A program made the translations under genes and the position numbers. 21,719 nucleotides of DNA from Bacillota bacterium (GTDB lineage: Bacteria > Bacillota > Clostridia > Lachnospirales > Lachnospiraceae): the NCBI GenBank assembly GCA_023419655.1, contig JAEZXP010000089.1:1-21719 (forward strand). The letters run 5' to 3'. The notes beneath the pieces are model-generated. The model was not told where the DNA came from. It saw only the letters and a program-made list of their open reading frames with translations, and ran no database searches. Every line of letters begins with the position of its first letter. The stretch's first letter is position 1. Positions 15,060-21,719 of this stretch are shown one piece after another.

Positions 15060-16829
15060 ATGGCGTTAGATGGAATTGTAATTGCAAATATTGTGCATGA
15101 ATTAAAATATACCCTATCCGGAGGGAGAATCAATAAGATTGCCCAACCGGAAAAGGATGAGCTGTTAATAACCATAAAGGGACAGAATCGAGGTGTCTAT
15201 AAGCTATTTCTTTCAGCAGGAGCGGGTATGCCGTTGATTTATCTGACCGAGAGTACGAAGGCCAATCCCATGACTGCCCCGAACTTCTGCATGCTGCTTC
15301 GTAAGCATCTTAACAGCAGTAAAATCCTTGACATTACACAACCCGGCCTGGAGCGGGTTGTATCCATTAAGATTGAGCATATGGATGAGCTCGGCGATTT
15401 GAAAATCAAGTATCTAATCATTGAGCTGATGGGCAAGCACAGCAACATCATATTCTGCGATGATTCGATGAATATCATTGACAGCATTAAGCGTGTTAAC
15501 CAATTTATGAGTTCCGTTCGTGAGGTTCTGCCCGGCAGAGAATATTTTATACCGGAGACAACAAACAAGCTGAACCCGCTTACCATCGACTACCCTGTAT
15601 TCAAATCAGACATTTTAAACAAATCACAGTCCATTGGCAAGGCTGTCTATACCAGTCTTACGGGTATCAGTCCTTTAATCGCCAATGAAATCTGTTACAG
15701 GGCCTCCATTGATTCCGGAGAATCCACCTCTGTTCTTAATGAGGATACGGGCCTCCATCTATACAGGAATTTTGAACGGGTTATCCAACTGGTTAAGGAT
15801 AATCAGTTTTCTCCCCATATCGTTATGGATGAGCGGGGACCCATTGAATTTTCCAGTATTCCTCTTACCTGCTATTCGGATACCGCCTGTGAAATCAAAA
15901 GCCTGCCGTCCGCCTCAGCTATGCTGGAGACCTATTATGCATCCAAGAATGCTCTGTCAAGGATGCAGCAAAAATCTGCTGACCTTCGTAAGCTGGTAGC
16001 CAACGCTATCGAGCGTTCTGCCAAAAAATACGATTTGCAATTGAAGCAGCTTCAGGACACAGAAAAACGAGATAAATATAAGGTATACGGAGAGCTGATA
16101 ACGGCATACGGCTATGGTTTAGAACAGGGCCAGAAGGAACTGGCTGCTTTAAATTACTATAACAATGAAGAAATCCTTATTCCTTTAGACCCTGCCTTAA
16201 CACCGATGGAAAATGCCAAACGGTATTTTGAAAAATACAATAAACAAAAGCGGACCTACGAGGCTCTGACTTCTTTAATTCAAGAAACGAAGGATGAGAT
16301 TACCCATCTGGAGTCCATCCGGGCCGCTCTGGAAATCGCCGCAGATGTCAATGACCTGGCCGAATTGAAGCATGAGCTTATGGAATACGGGTATATCAAG
16401 AAGAAATTCAACATCAAAAAATCCGGTTCCAGAGACGGGGGAGGAAAAAGTACAAAAAGCAAGCCCTTTCATTATATTTCCTCTGACGGATACCATATCT
16501 ATGTGGGAAAGAACAATTATCAGAATGAAGAGCTGACCTTTAAGCTGGCTGACGGTGCCGACTGGTGGTTCCATGCCAAGAACCTGCCAGGCTCCCATGT
16601 AATCGTGAAATCCGGCATGGATGAGCTTCCGGACAGAACCTTCGAGGAGGCTTCCCGGCTTGCTGCTTATTACAGCGGGGCTAAGAATATGGATAAGGTT
16701 GAGATTGACTATACCCAGCGAAAGAATATCAAAAAACCGAACGGCTCAAAGCCGGGCTTCGTTATATATAGCACCAACTATTCCATGATAGCCGATACGG
16801 ATATATCCGATATTAAAGAAGTTATATAG
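15060..16829 (+). CDS. rqcH: Ribosome quality control protein RqcH (NFACT family, FbpA-like)
   Basis: RqcH binds obstructed 50S subunits carrying peptidyl-tRNA and directs C-terminal alanine tailing; older annotations call it fibronectin-binding protein. The 589-residue architecture is typical: NFACT-N (about 1-215, starting MALDGIVIANIVHEL), helical middle and coiled-coil part (about 290-430, with YFEKYNKQKRTYEAL), and NFACT-R (about 455-570), marked by DGYHIYVGKNNYQNEELTFK, DWWFHAKNLPGSHV and YTQRKNIKKPNGSKPG. In the position of the Asp97-Arg98 pair of the Bacillus protein, this one has Glu98-Arg99 (GLERVV), an acidic substitution that keeps the charge. GGAGG lies six bases before the ATG. 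The downstream PHP gene starts 21 bases later. Confidence 0.95.
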   Translation: MALDGIVIANIVHELKYTLSGGRINKIAQPEKDELLITIKGQNRGVYKLFLSAGAGMPLIYLTESTKANPMTAPNFCMLLRKHLNSSKILDITQPGLERVVSIKIEHMDELGDLKIKYLIIELMGKHSNIIFCDDSMNIIDSIKRVNQFMSSVREVLPGREYFIPETTNKLNPLTIDYPVFKSDILNKSQSIGKAVYTSLTGISPLIANEICYRASIDSGESTSVLNEDTGLHLYRNFERVIQLVKDNQFSPHIVMDERGPIEFSSIPLTCYSDTACEIKSLPSASAMLETYYASKNALSRMQQKSADLRKLVANAIERSAKKYDLQLKQLQDTEKRDKYKVYGELITAYGYGLEQGQKELAALNYYNNEEILIPLDPALTPMENAKRYFEKYNKQKRTYEALTSLIQETKDEITHLESIRAALEIAADVNDLAELKHELMEYGYIKKKFNIKKSGSRDGGGKSTKSKPFHYISSDGYHIYVGKNNYQNEELTFKLADGADWWFHAKNLPGSHVIVKSGMDELPDRTFEEASRLAAYYSGAKNMDKVEIDYTQRKNIKKPNGSKPGFVIYSTNYSMIADTDISDIKEVI

Positions 16830-16850
16830 ATAGCAAAGGAGGCTTGCCAT

Positions 16851-17666
16851 ATGATTACGGCTGATTTTCATGTTCATTCTGATTTCTCCAGTGACGGAAA
16901 AGCGTCCATGGAGGATATGATACTTCAGGGTATTAAGCTGGGGCTTAAAACCCTGTGCTTTACAGACCATCTGGACTATGACTACCCTAAGATATATACT
17001 TATTCCTTTGACTTGGATATTGATAAATATCTGGAGCAGCTGCAACTTATGCGGGACAAATACAAATCACAGATTGAGATTCTTTCGGGAATTGAGCTGG
17101 GTATGCAACCCCATATTACAGCGCATCTGGATACGATTGTTAAGAAATATCCCTTTGATTTTGTGATTGGCTCCGTCCATGTGGTCGATTATATGGACAT
17201 GTATTATCCGCAGTATTGGGAAGGAAGGACCGAGGAAGAAGGAATACGAAGGTACTTTCATGCTGTCAGGGAAGGCTGCAAAAGCTTTCACGGCTTTCAT
17301 ATATGCGGCCATATTGATTATATCGTCCGGTATGCTCCAAGCAGCAAGATACAGTATAACGGCTATTCCCATACGGATTATGCCGATATTCTGGACGAGA
17401 TATTAAAGACGATTATAGCACACGGAAAAGGAATTGAGCTGAATACCTCGGGATACAAATACGGCCTTGGGCATCCTCATCCCAAGACCGAGATTATAAA
17501 ACGTTATAAGGAGCTTGGCGGTGAAATCATCACCATCGGCTCCGATGCCCATCTACCGGAACATCTATGCTATGATTTTGACCGTGCCAAAGAGGTTCTT
17601 AAAAGTATCGGCTATCACTATCATACCCTATTCAGAGAGGGCAAGCCCCACATGGTAAAGCTGTAA
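16851..17666 (+). CDS. PHP-domain histidinol-phosphatase-like protein (HisJ family)
   Basis: This is a 271-residue PHP-fold metal-dependent phosphoesterase. The metal-binding pattern is complete: His7-x-His9, TDH (38-40), Glu82, His110 in GSVHVVD, His154 in GHIDYI, and Asp232-x-His234 in SDAHLPEHL. Length and motifs fit the HisJ/HisK group, which removes phosphate from histidinol phosphate in histidine synthesis. No other his gene is nearby, so a different phosphoester substrate cannot be excluded. AAAGGAGG precedes the ATG by eight bases. It is probably cotranscribed with rqcH. Its stop is only 12 bases from that of the convergent mnmA, and I see no hairpin in the gap. Confidence 0.88.
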   Translation: MITADFHVHSDFSSDGKASMEDMILQGIKLGLKTLCFTDHLDYDYPKIYTYSFDLDIDKYLEQLQLMRDKYKSQIEILSGIELGMQPHITAHLDTIVKKYPFDFVIGSVHVVDYMDMYYPQYWEGRTEEEGIRRYFHAVREGCKSFHGFHICGHIDYIVRYAPSSKIQYNGYSHTDYADILDEILKTIIAHGKGIELNTSGYKYGLGHPHPKTEIIKRYKELGGEIITIGSDAHLPEHLCYDFDRAKEVLKSIGYHYHTLFREGKPHMVKL

Positions 17667-17678
17667 AGTACTTTAAAA

Positions 17679-18830
17679 TTAATTTCTTTTACCCAGAATC
17701 GTGCCGCCGCCGGCAATATAATCGTCCTTATAGAACACCGCCGCCTGGCCGGGGGTTACTGCCCTCTGGGGCTCATCAAAGATACACAGGATTTCATCCG
17801 CTGCCGTCCTTTTAATGGTGCATCCGGCACCCTTATGACTGTAGCGGATTTTTGCATGTACCTCCATCTCTCCCTCTAAATCCTCTATACCCATGAAATT
17901 CAAATTATCGATATAGAAGCGGTCGGTAAATACATCGGCCGAATCTCCCAATACCACCTCATTGGTATTGGCCCGCAGCTCCATGACAAATACCGGCCTG
18001 CCAAGGGCAATATTTAAACCCTTCCTTTGGCCGATGGTATAATTGGCCAGTCCCAAATGCCGGCCAAGGATATTTCCCGAGGTATCTACAAAATTGCCCG
18101 GTGTAAAGCCGTATCCCATATCTTTTGCGTTCTCCTGATAAAGTGCTCTTTTTTGTTCTATGATATTCTTATTATCTTCATCTTCAAGGTATTCCCGGAT
18201 AAACCCGGCATAGTCATTATCCGCAACAAAGCAAATCTCCTGACTGTCCGGCTTATTTGCCACCGGAAGCTTTAAGCTGCCGGCGATGTCCCGAATCTCA
18301 TCCTTCGAATAAGCTCCTACCGGCATAAGGGTATGGTTAAGCTGATACTGGGTCAGATTATACAGGGCATAGGTCTGGTCCTTTGCCCGGGTAACCGAAT
18401 TCTTAATCGCATATCTGCCGTTTGGTAATCTTGTTATCGAAGCATAATGCCCCGTGGCAATATAAGAGGCTCCAATGGATAAAGACCGGGCAAGAAGCGA
18501 TTCCCATTTGACAAATCGGTTGCAGGCAATACACGGATTGGGTGTTCTGCCCATGGCATATTCGGATACAAAATAATCGATAACACTCTCTTTAAATTCC
18601 TTCTTAAAATTCATTACATAGTGGGGAATTTCTAAGACAGCAGCCACTCTTCTGGCATCCTCCACAGCGTCCAGTCCACAGCATCCGCCGCTTTCGGATA
18701 TCTGGCATACATCCTCATCCTGCCATATCTGCATGGTAACACCTATGACATCATATCCCTGCTCTTTTAAAAGGTAGGCCGCAACAGAGGAATCTACTCC
18801 TCCTGACATACCTATTACTACTTTCTCCAT
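17679..18830 (-). CDS. mnmA: tRNA-specific 2-thiouridylase
   Basis: MnmA adds the 2-thio group to U34 of Lys, Glu and Gln tRNAs using ATP and sulfur passed from a cysteine desulfurase. The 383-residue protein has the PP-loop SGGVDSS (9-15), the catalytic Cys103 in NPCIACN and the persulfide-forming Cys200 in SQEICFV. The C-terminal beta-barrel region contains IGQRKGL and ends in GGGTILGKRN. It is the last gene of the iscR-nifS-nifU operon, 22 bases after nifU, with AGGAG six bases before the ATG. The position supplies its sulfur donor from the same transcript. Confidence 0.97.
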   Translation of the reverse strand: MEKVVIGMSGGVDSSVAAYLLKEQGYDVIGVTMQIWQDEDVCQISESGGCCGLDAVEDARRVAAVLEIPHYVMNFKKEFKESVIDYFVSEYAMGRTPNPCIACNRFVKWESLLARSLSIGASYIATGHYASITRLPNGRYAIKNSVTRAKDQTYALYNLTQYQLNHTLMPVGAYSKDEIRDIAGSLKLPVANKPDSQEICFVADNDYAGFIREYLEDEDNKNIIEQKRALYQENAKDMGYGFTPGNFVDTSGNILGRHLGLANYTIGQRKGLNIALGRPVFVMELRANTNEVVLGDSADVFTDRFYIDNLNFMGIEDLEGEMEVHAKIRYSHKGAGCTIKRTAADEILCIFDEPQRAVTPGQAAVFYKDDYIAGGGTILGKRN

Positions 18831-18852
18831 CGGTAACTCCTATCTAAACTGC

Positions 18853-19296
18853 TTAATAGTTTATCTCTTCCTGCTCGTCATCTTCATGAATATCTGATTT
18901 CGGTTTTGTAAGTCCCTCAATCTCAATGCCATTCTTCTCTGCATAATCCCATAAAGCTGCATGGATTGCTTCTTCTGCCAACAAAGAGCAATGTACCTTT
19001 ACAGGAGGCAGACCATCGAGCGCTTCGACAACTGCTTTATTTGTAACCTGCAACGCTTCATTTACTGTCTTTCCTTTTACCAGTTCGGTTGCGATACTGC
19101 TGGTTGCAACTGCCGCACCGCAGCCAAAGGTCTTAAATTTTACATCTTGAATAATCCCGTCCTTGTCTATATCCAGGTACATTCTCATAATATCTCCGCA
19201 TTTGGCATTTCCTACGGTGCCGACACCGCTGGGGTTTTCAATTTCTCCCATATTTCTTGGATTTGAAAAATGGTCCATTACTTTTTTCGTATACAT
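18853..19296 (-). CDS. nifU: Fe-S cluster assembly scaffold, NifU/IscU type
   Basis: This 147-residue scaffold builds Fe-S clusters from sulfur delivered by NifS. The three ligand cysteines are Cys33 (NAKCGD, with Asp35), Cys59 (FGCGAA) and Cys103 (VHCSLLAEEA). It contains only the NifU N-terminal/IscU domain plus an acidic tail (about 131-147); the ferredoxin-like and C-terminal domains of long NifU are absent. The name nifU follows common usage in Clostridia, and iscU would be equally fair. There are no nitrogenase genes nearby, so a general housekeeping role is likely. GGAGG is seven bases before the ATG. Confidence 0.95.
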   Translation of the reverse strand: MYTKKVMDHFSNPRNMGEIENPSGVGTVGNAKCGDIMRMYLDIDKDGIIQDVKFKTFGCGAAVATSSIATELVKGKTVNEALQVTNKAVVEALDGLPPVKVHCSLLAEEAIHAALWDYAEKNGIEIEGLTKPKSDIHEDDEQEEINY

Positions 19297-19335
19297 ACTA
19301 TTTCCTCCAGTTTATCATATTGGTATAAATCAATC

Positions 19336-20517
19336 CTACTGTCTGCTCCGAACAAAATCTTCATATAACGGCGACATTTTCCTTAGTTTATCCACTACTT
19401 CCTTAATTCTTTCAACCGTATAATCAATTTCCTCACGCGTATTCTCCTCGCTTAAGGTCAGACGCAGAGAACCATGGGCAATTTCATGGGGCAAACCGAT
19501 TGCCAGAAGGACATGGGATGGGTCCAGAGAACCGGATGTGCAGGCAGAGCCGCTGGATGCACAGATATTATTCATATCCAGCATAATAAGCAGGGCTTCT
19601 CCTTCAATAAACTGAAAACTAAAATTAGCATTATTCGGCAGTCTGTTTGTTTTATGTCCGTTGAGCCTGGTGTATGGAACTTCGTAAAGCACCCTCTTTA
19701 TCAGATAGTCACGAAACTCTGTCTCCTTCTTTGTTCGTTCCGCCATGGTGGCCATGGCAAGCTCTACAGCTTTTCCAAAGCCTACTGCAAAGGGAACATT
19801 TTCAGTTCCTGCCCTTCTTCCTCTTTCCTGGGCTCCTCCGTGAATAAAGGAACGAATCTTTATTCCCTTTCTTATATATAAGAAGCCTATACCCTTGGGG
19901 CCTCCTACCTTATGTGCACTGGCACTCAGCATATCAATGCCCAAATCGTCTACATTGATATTTAACTGGCCAAAAGCCTGTACTGCATCCGTATGGAACA
20001 GAATATTATGTTTTTTTGCAATTGCTCCGATTTCCTTAACCGGCTGGACTGTACCTATCTCATTATTCGCGAACATAACCGATATTAATATCGTTGTCGG
20101 ACGAATCGCTTTTTCCAATTGGTCAAGTTTTATGATGCCATTCTCATCCACATCGATATAGGTTATTTCATAGCCTCTCTTTTGCAGATATTCACAGGTA
20201 TGAAGAATTGCATGATGCTCAATCTTTGATGTTATAATATGCTTTCCTTTCCCTTCATAGGCTTCGGCAGTAGCGATAAGTGCCCAGTTGTCCGATTCGG
20301 TACCGCCGCCGGTAAAATAGACCTCCGCACTTTCGGCACCGATGGAATTAGCCAAAGTAAGTCTTGCTTCATCCAGCGCCTTTTTATTCTGGGAAGCAAA
20401 TTCATATACACTGGATGGATTTCCATACAGCTCACTAAAGTAAGGGAGCATTGCTTCTACAACCTCGGGTCTGGTTTTTGTCGTCGCCGCATTATCAAGA
20501 TATATCTTCTTTTCCAT
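19336..20517 (-). CDS. nifS: Cysteine desulfurase, NifS/IscS type
   Basis: NifS is a PLP enzyme that takes sulfur from cysteine, forming alanine and a protein persulfide for Fe-S assembly and tRNA thiolation. The start is taken at ATG 20517 (MEKKIYLDNAATT), where GGAG lies eight bases upstream. An in-frame start at 20550 adds 11 residues and has no ribosome site. The 393-residue product has the N-terminal LDNAATT, the histidine pair in IEHHAIL (99-105), the PLP lysine Lys203 in SASAHKVGGPKG, RRAGTEN (234-240) and the catalytic Cys326 in SSGSACTSG. It is the second gene of the isc operon and partner of the nifU and mnmA products. Confidence 0.96.
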   Translation of the reverse strand: MEKKIYLDNAATTKTRPEVVEAMLPYFSELYGNPSSVYEFASQNKKALDEARLTLANSIGAESAEVYFTGGGTESDNWALIATAEAYEGKGKHIITSKIEHHAILHTCEYLQKRGYEITYIDVDENGIIKLDQLEKAIRPTTILISVMFANNEIGTVQPVKEIGAIAKKHNILFHTDAVQAFGQLNINVDDLGIDMLSASAHKVGGPKGIGFLYIRKGIKIRSFIHGGAQERGRRAGTENVPFAVGFGKAVELAMATMAERTKKETEFRDYLIKRVLYEVPYTRLNGHKTNRLPNNANFSFQFIEGEALLIMLDMNNICASSGSACTSGSLDPSHVLLAIGLPHEIAHGSLRLTLSEENTREEIDYTVERIKEVVDKLRKMSPLYEDFVRSRQ

Positions 20518-20566
20518 GTAGTCATCTCCTAAAATTATTATATTAAGCATCCGCTTATCGTAAACA

Positions 20567-21037
20567 TCAGCATGTCTGCTTTGACCTATGCATCTGCGCG
20601 ATACCTGCTTCTGCTTGAACTTTCCTGCTTTCAGCTACAAGGTCAGAGAGCATAATTCCATCCACTGCATCATTTATACTATCACTTATACGCTTCCATA
20701 CATATTTTGTTACACATATATCTGCGTTACTGCAGGGTGCATCACCATTGTTTAATTCATTGCAGGGGGCAGGACTTAAGTCTCCTTCCAGGGCACGCAG
20801 AATATCTCCGATGGATATCTGGTCCGCAGGCATAGCCAGCACATATCCGCCCTGTGCTCCCCGGATTCCATTAACGATACCTGACTTCTTAAGCTTTGCA
20901 ATCAACTGCTCCAGATAGTTCATGGATATGCCCTGTCTTTCGGCAATCTGGCTTAAGGCCACCGCTTCATCGCTGTCATGAACCGCCAGGTCAAGTACCG
21001 CTCTAAGACCATATCTCCCTTTTGTCGTTAATTTCAT
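20567..21037 (-). CDS. iscR: Rrf2/IscR-type transcriptional regulator
   Basis: This 156-residue Rrf2-family regulator starts with MKLTTKGRYGLRAVLDLA and a winged helix (about 25-70, recognition segment ISMNYLEQLIAKLKKSGIV, wing RGAQGGYVLA). Three cysteines at 92, 102 and 108 occupy the place where IscR binds a [2Fe-2S] cluster; the spacing (x9, x5) differs from that of E. coli IscR (x5, x5). The start is ATG 21037, with GGAG six bases upstream. An in-frame ATG at 21097 would run through the palindromic repeats and lacks a good ribosome site. It heads the nifS-nifU-mnmA operon, which it probably represses according to Fe-S status. CymR-type function is less likely because of the cysteines. Confidence 0.9.
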   Translation of the reverse strand: MKLTTKGRYGLRAVLDLAVHDSDEAVALSQIAERQGISMNYLEQLIAKLKKSGIVNGIRGAQGGYVLAMPADQISIGDILRALEGDLSPAPCNELNNGDAPCSNADICVTKYVWKRISDSINDAVDGIMLSDLVAESRKVQAEAGIAQMHRSKQTC

Positions 21038-21047
21038 ATCATACTCC

Positions 21048-21095
21048 ATTTCTGCACATGTGCATTTCTGCGCATGCGCATTTGTGCGCATGCTC
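21048..21095. repeat. Three tandem 16-base units carrying 12-base palindromes before iscR
   Basis: Three units of exactly 16 bases fill 21048-21095. Their cores are TGCACATGTGCA (21053-21064, perfect palindrome), TGCGCATGCGCA (21069-21080, perfect palindrome) and TGCGCATGCTCA (21085-21096, imperfect). Each core is preceded by ATTTC or ATTTG. The array ends directly at the GGAG ribosome site of iscR and lies within its transcribed leader. Confidence 0.95.
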
Positions 21096-21140
21096 ATCTT
21101 TGCCCATAGACTTTTATATATCTGTCCATGTCTTTTATAT

Positions 21141-21175
21141 CCTACTAATTTAATTCCTATTAAATCACTCGGGTT
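21141..21175. promoter_or_regulatory. Possible IscR-type operator at the iscR transcription start
   Basis: CCTACTAATTTA (21141-21152) is repeated as CCTATTAAATCA (21156-21167) and is followed by a reverse half CTCGGG (21168-21173). It sits at and just after the predicted transcription start, a suitable place for autorepression. The symmetry is imperfect, so the call is tentative. Confidence 0.3.
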
Positions 21176-21177
21176 TT

Positions 21178-21206
21178 AATATAGCACTGCATATTCCATT
21201 TGTCAA
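21178..21206 (-). promoter_or_regulatory. Sigma-A promoter of the iscR-nifS-nifU-mnmA operon
   Basis: On the minus strand a perfect TTGACA (21206-21201) is followed after exactly 17 bases by TATATT (21183-21178). Transcription should start near 21171, giving a leader of about 134 bases that contains the palindrome array. Confidence 0.82.
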
Positions 21207-21334
21207 CTAAAAAATCGTATAATTCAGAGCACAAAAAATTATGATGCCCGGATACTATGATATCGACAAGTTACACATAACTTTGTAACTACTTAAATAT
21301 ATTTAATAAAGAACTTGGCTGGCGGGGTAATCCG

Positions 21335-21719
21335 ATGAAGGTTAAGCAGGCGGCAATATCGGGCAGAAAGCGTATCGGCAAAAGTAATATTTTAAAAGGA
21401 ACAATCATTCTTACGATGGCCGGTTTTATTACCAGAGTTATAGGTTTTTTATATAAAATATTCTTATCAAATATAATGGGAGCGGAATGGCTGGGAATAT
21501 ACCAGCTTGTATTCCCGGTCTATGGTATTGCCTTTACCATCTACGCCACAGGAATCCAGACCTCCATATCCCGGCTTATTGCAGCCGAAACAGGAAAGAG
21601 CGGCCGCAAAAACACAGGTAAAATATTAAGACTTGGCATGCTTCTTTCGTTCGCCATCGCACTGGTCTTGTCTTTACTTTTATACACGTTCTCCGATGTT
21701 GTTGCCCTCAAATTCCTTT
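21335..21719 (+). CDS. SpoVB/MurJ-like MOP-superfamily flippase, 5' part only
   Basis: About 128 codons are visible before the window ends. After a basic N-terminus (MKVKQAAISGRKRIGKSNIL), the protein has hydrophobic segments with the family pattern GFITRVIGFLYKIFLSNIMGAEWLGIYQLVFPVYGIAFTI, followed by GIQTSISRLIAAE and a further membrane span. This is the polysaccharide biosynthesis/SpoVB branch of the MOP (MATE-like) superfamily. Members flip lipid-linked cell-wall precursors, and SpoVB acts in spore cortex synthesis. Full-length members have about 500-550 residues and 14 spans. GGGG lies eight bases before the ATG and no earlier in-frame start was found. The 128 bases between the iscR promoter and this gene contain small dyads (AAGTTA-CACA-TAACTT at 21268-21283) but no clear promoter. 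Confidence 0.88.
   Translation, partial: MKVKQAAISGRKRIGKSNILKGTIILTMAGFITRVIGFLYKIFLSNIMGAEWLGIYQLVFPVYGIAFTIYATGIQTSISRLIAAETGKSGRKNTGKILRLGMLLSFAIALVLSLLLYTFSDVVALKFL

Noticed and set aside
21048..21096. CRISPR-like array
   Set aside because: The units are 16 bp and directly adjacent, with no spacers and no cas genes.

Overview
The window looks like chromosomal core sequence from a low-to-moderate GC, anaerobic, spore-lineage Firmicute, most probably a member of the Clostridia close to the Lachnospiraceae. This is inferred from several things together: AGGAGG-type ribosome binding sites, many ATGA-coupled genes, TTGACA/TATAAT promoters, a long-type PyrF, a SpoVB/MurJ-type flippase, an RqcH/NFACT protein, an IscR-NifS-NifU-MnmA operon, and a PadR/DUF1700/DUF4097/PspC module. 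I see no insertion sequence, prophage, CRISPR array, tRNA or rRNA.

Layout. Positions 1-2221 (minus strand) hold the start of a YjbQ-family gene, cut by the window edge, and a two-gene ABC exporter (permease and ATPase, ATGA-overlapped). Positions 2421-3954 (plus) hold a membrane-anchored RsiV-like DUF4163/DUF3298 protein and a cyclophilin with its own strong promoter. The cyclophilin converges on a bidirectional terminator at 4031-4090. Positions 4094-9592 (minus) read argS, a DUF815 AAA+ ATPase, pyrC, pyrF. Positions 9970-11232 (plus) hold a CheX-type phosphatase fused to an N-terminal helical-repeat region, followed by a stand-alone CheY-like receiver and a strong terminator. Positions 11346-13466 (minus) hold padR, a DUF1700 membrane protein, a DUF4097 protein and PspC, packed as one operon behind a clear promoter and a structured leader. 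Positions 13784-14830 (minus) encode a secreted SH3-SH3-NlpC/P60 cell-wall protein. Positions 15060-17666 (plus) hold rqcH and a PHP-family histidinol-phosphatase-like gene. Positions 17679-21037 (minus) are iscR, nifS, nifU and mnmA. The window ends inside a SpoVB/MurJ-like flippase gene (plus, from 21335).

How the genes work together. The clearest functional unit is iscR-nifS-nifU-mnmA: a cysteine desulfurase, an Fe-S scaffold and the tRNA 2-thiouridylase that consumes sulfur, headed by a probable Fe-S-sensing repressor. The padR unit looks like a self-regulated membrane or envelope-stress module. The CheX/CheY pair looks like a phosphatase and its substrate. pyrC and pyrF are two steps of de novo UMP synthesis.

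The most unusual sequence-level features are in regulatory DNA. Three exact-period 16-bp units, each carrying a 12-bp palindrome or near-palindrome of TGCRCATGYGCA type, sit directly upstream of the iscR ribosome binding site. Three consecutive dyads lie in the leader between the padR promoter and padR, one of them a perfect 10-bp inverted repeat. I found no convincing defence system or wholly new multi-gene system; most of the region is ordinary housekeeping DNA.
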